Shown here in pieces: positions 23,450 through 23,696 of a stretch of 23,696 bases of DNA. The stretch comes from JAXGQD01 sp964401615 (lineage in GTDB: Bacteria; Bacillota; Clostridia; Saccharofermentanales; Fastidiosipilaceae). The notes beneath the pieces are model-generated. The model saw only the letters and a program-made list of their open reading frames with translations, was not told where the DNA came from and made no database searches. The stretch's first letter is position 1, and each line of letters starts with the position of its first letter. Position numbers and translations under genes: made by a program. The stretch is from contig CAYNZF010000027.1 in the NCBI GenBank assembly GCA_964401615.1, positions 1 to 23,696 of the forward strand, given 5' to 3'.

Positions 23450-23696
23450 ATGGCTAAGATAAAAATCACCGAGACGATTCTGCGCGACGCTCACCAGTCT
23501 CTGGCTGCCACCCGCATGAGTTTCAAAGAAATGGAAGCCGGTTTGCCCCTTTTGGATAAGATAGGCTACCATGCGCTCGAATGCTGGGGAGGTGCGACCT
23601 TTGATGCCTGTGTGCGTTTTTTGGACGAAGATCCGTGGGAACGTCTCAAAAAAATCAAAAAAGCTTGTCCCAATACCCCCTTACAGATGCTGCTTC
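23450..23696 (+). CDS. Pyruvate/oxaloacetate carboxyltransferase (5S/OadA-like), 3'-partial
   Basis: Catalytic subunit that moves CO2 between a keto acid and biotin, as in transcarboxylase 5S, oxaloacetate decarboxylase alpha and PycB. Only the first 82 residues are in the window. They carry the TIM-barrel entry ITETILRDAHQSLAATRM, in which D lies in the metal site, then ALECWGGATFDACVRFLDEDPWERLK and the substrate-binding start CPNTPLQMLL. The ATG follows the biotin-carrier stop by 3 nt with AGGAG upstream. Whether the protein ends in its own biotin domain is beyond the window. Confidence 0.92.
   Translation, partial: MAKIKITETILRDAHQSLAATRMSFKEMEAGLPLLDKIGYHALECWGGATFDACVRFLDEDPWERLKKIKKACPNTPLQMLL

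Noticed and set aside
1..23696. CRISPR array, transposon, prophage, tRNA or rRNA
   Set aside because: No spaced direct repeats, transposase or phage motifs, tRNA cloverleaf sequences or rRNA signatures were seen; gene order and composition are housekeeping throughout.

Overview
The window reads as a housekeeping stretch of a Clostridia-type Firmicute chromosome. The basis is the adk-map-KOW protein-infA-rpmJ-rpsM-rpsK-rpoA-rplQ-ecfA-ecfT-truA order at the tail of the ribosomal protein superoperon, a T-box leader before ileS, AGGAG-type ribosome binding sites and scpA-scpB. The long bL17 with an internal insertion suggests an Oscillospiraceae/Ruminococcaceae-like lineage, but this is inference. 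All 23 supported genes are on the + strand, and I see no rRNA, tRNA, CRISPR or mobile element.

Layout. 1-4721: end of the ribosomal superoperon, starting inside adk; rpsD is absent from its common place between rpsK and rpoA. A clear terminator follows rplQ. 4837-8365: energy-coupling factor (ECF) transporter module in which both ATPases are fused into one protein, then ecfT and truA joined by 4-nt overlaps. 8377-13623: pncB, a cyclophilin, a FucU/RbsD-type mutarotase, metG and tatD. 13624-13928: a 305-bp gap with promoter-like and hairpin elements, then a membrane-anchored GH25 lysozyme-like protein with an extended -10 promoter and a perfect 14-bp palindrome. 14842-15339: a CarD-family regulator. 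15379-19006: a strong promoter, a T-box riboswitch and ileS. 19069-21365: an M50 protease, scpA and scpB. 21583-23696: a divergent acyl-CoA carboxyltransferase, a biotin carrier protein and the start of a 5S/OadA-type carboxyltransferase, which together resemble a transcarboxylase or biotin-dependent decarboxylase.

How the genes fit together. The first half couples translation, transcription (RNA polymerase alpha) and protein maturation (methionine aminopeptidase). ECF genes supply the shared motor for vitamin uptake and pncB salvages nicotinate. The last operon is a carboxyl-transfer module that would move CO2 between an acyl-CoA and a keto acid through biotin.

Most unusual points: the EcfA1-EcfA2 fusion; a His-rich segment inserted in the IleRS editing region; a T-box UGGC bulge that does not match the expected tRNA-Ile discriminator; the loss of the adenylate kinase P-loop at the left edge; the palindrome at the lysozyme promoter; and the divergent carboxyltransferase. 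I did not find a clearly new multi-gene system.
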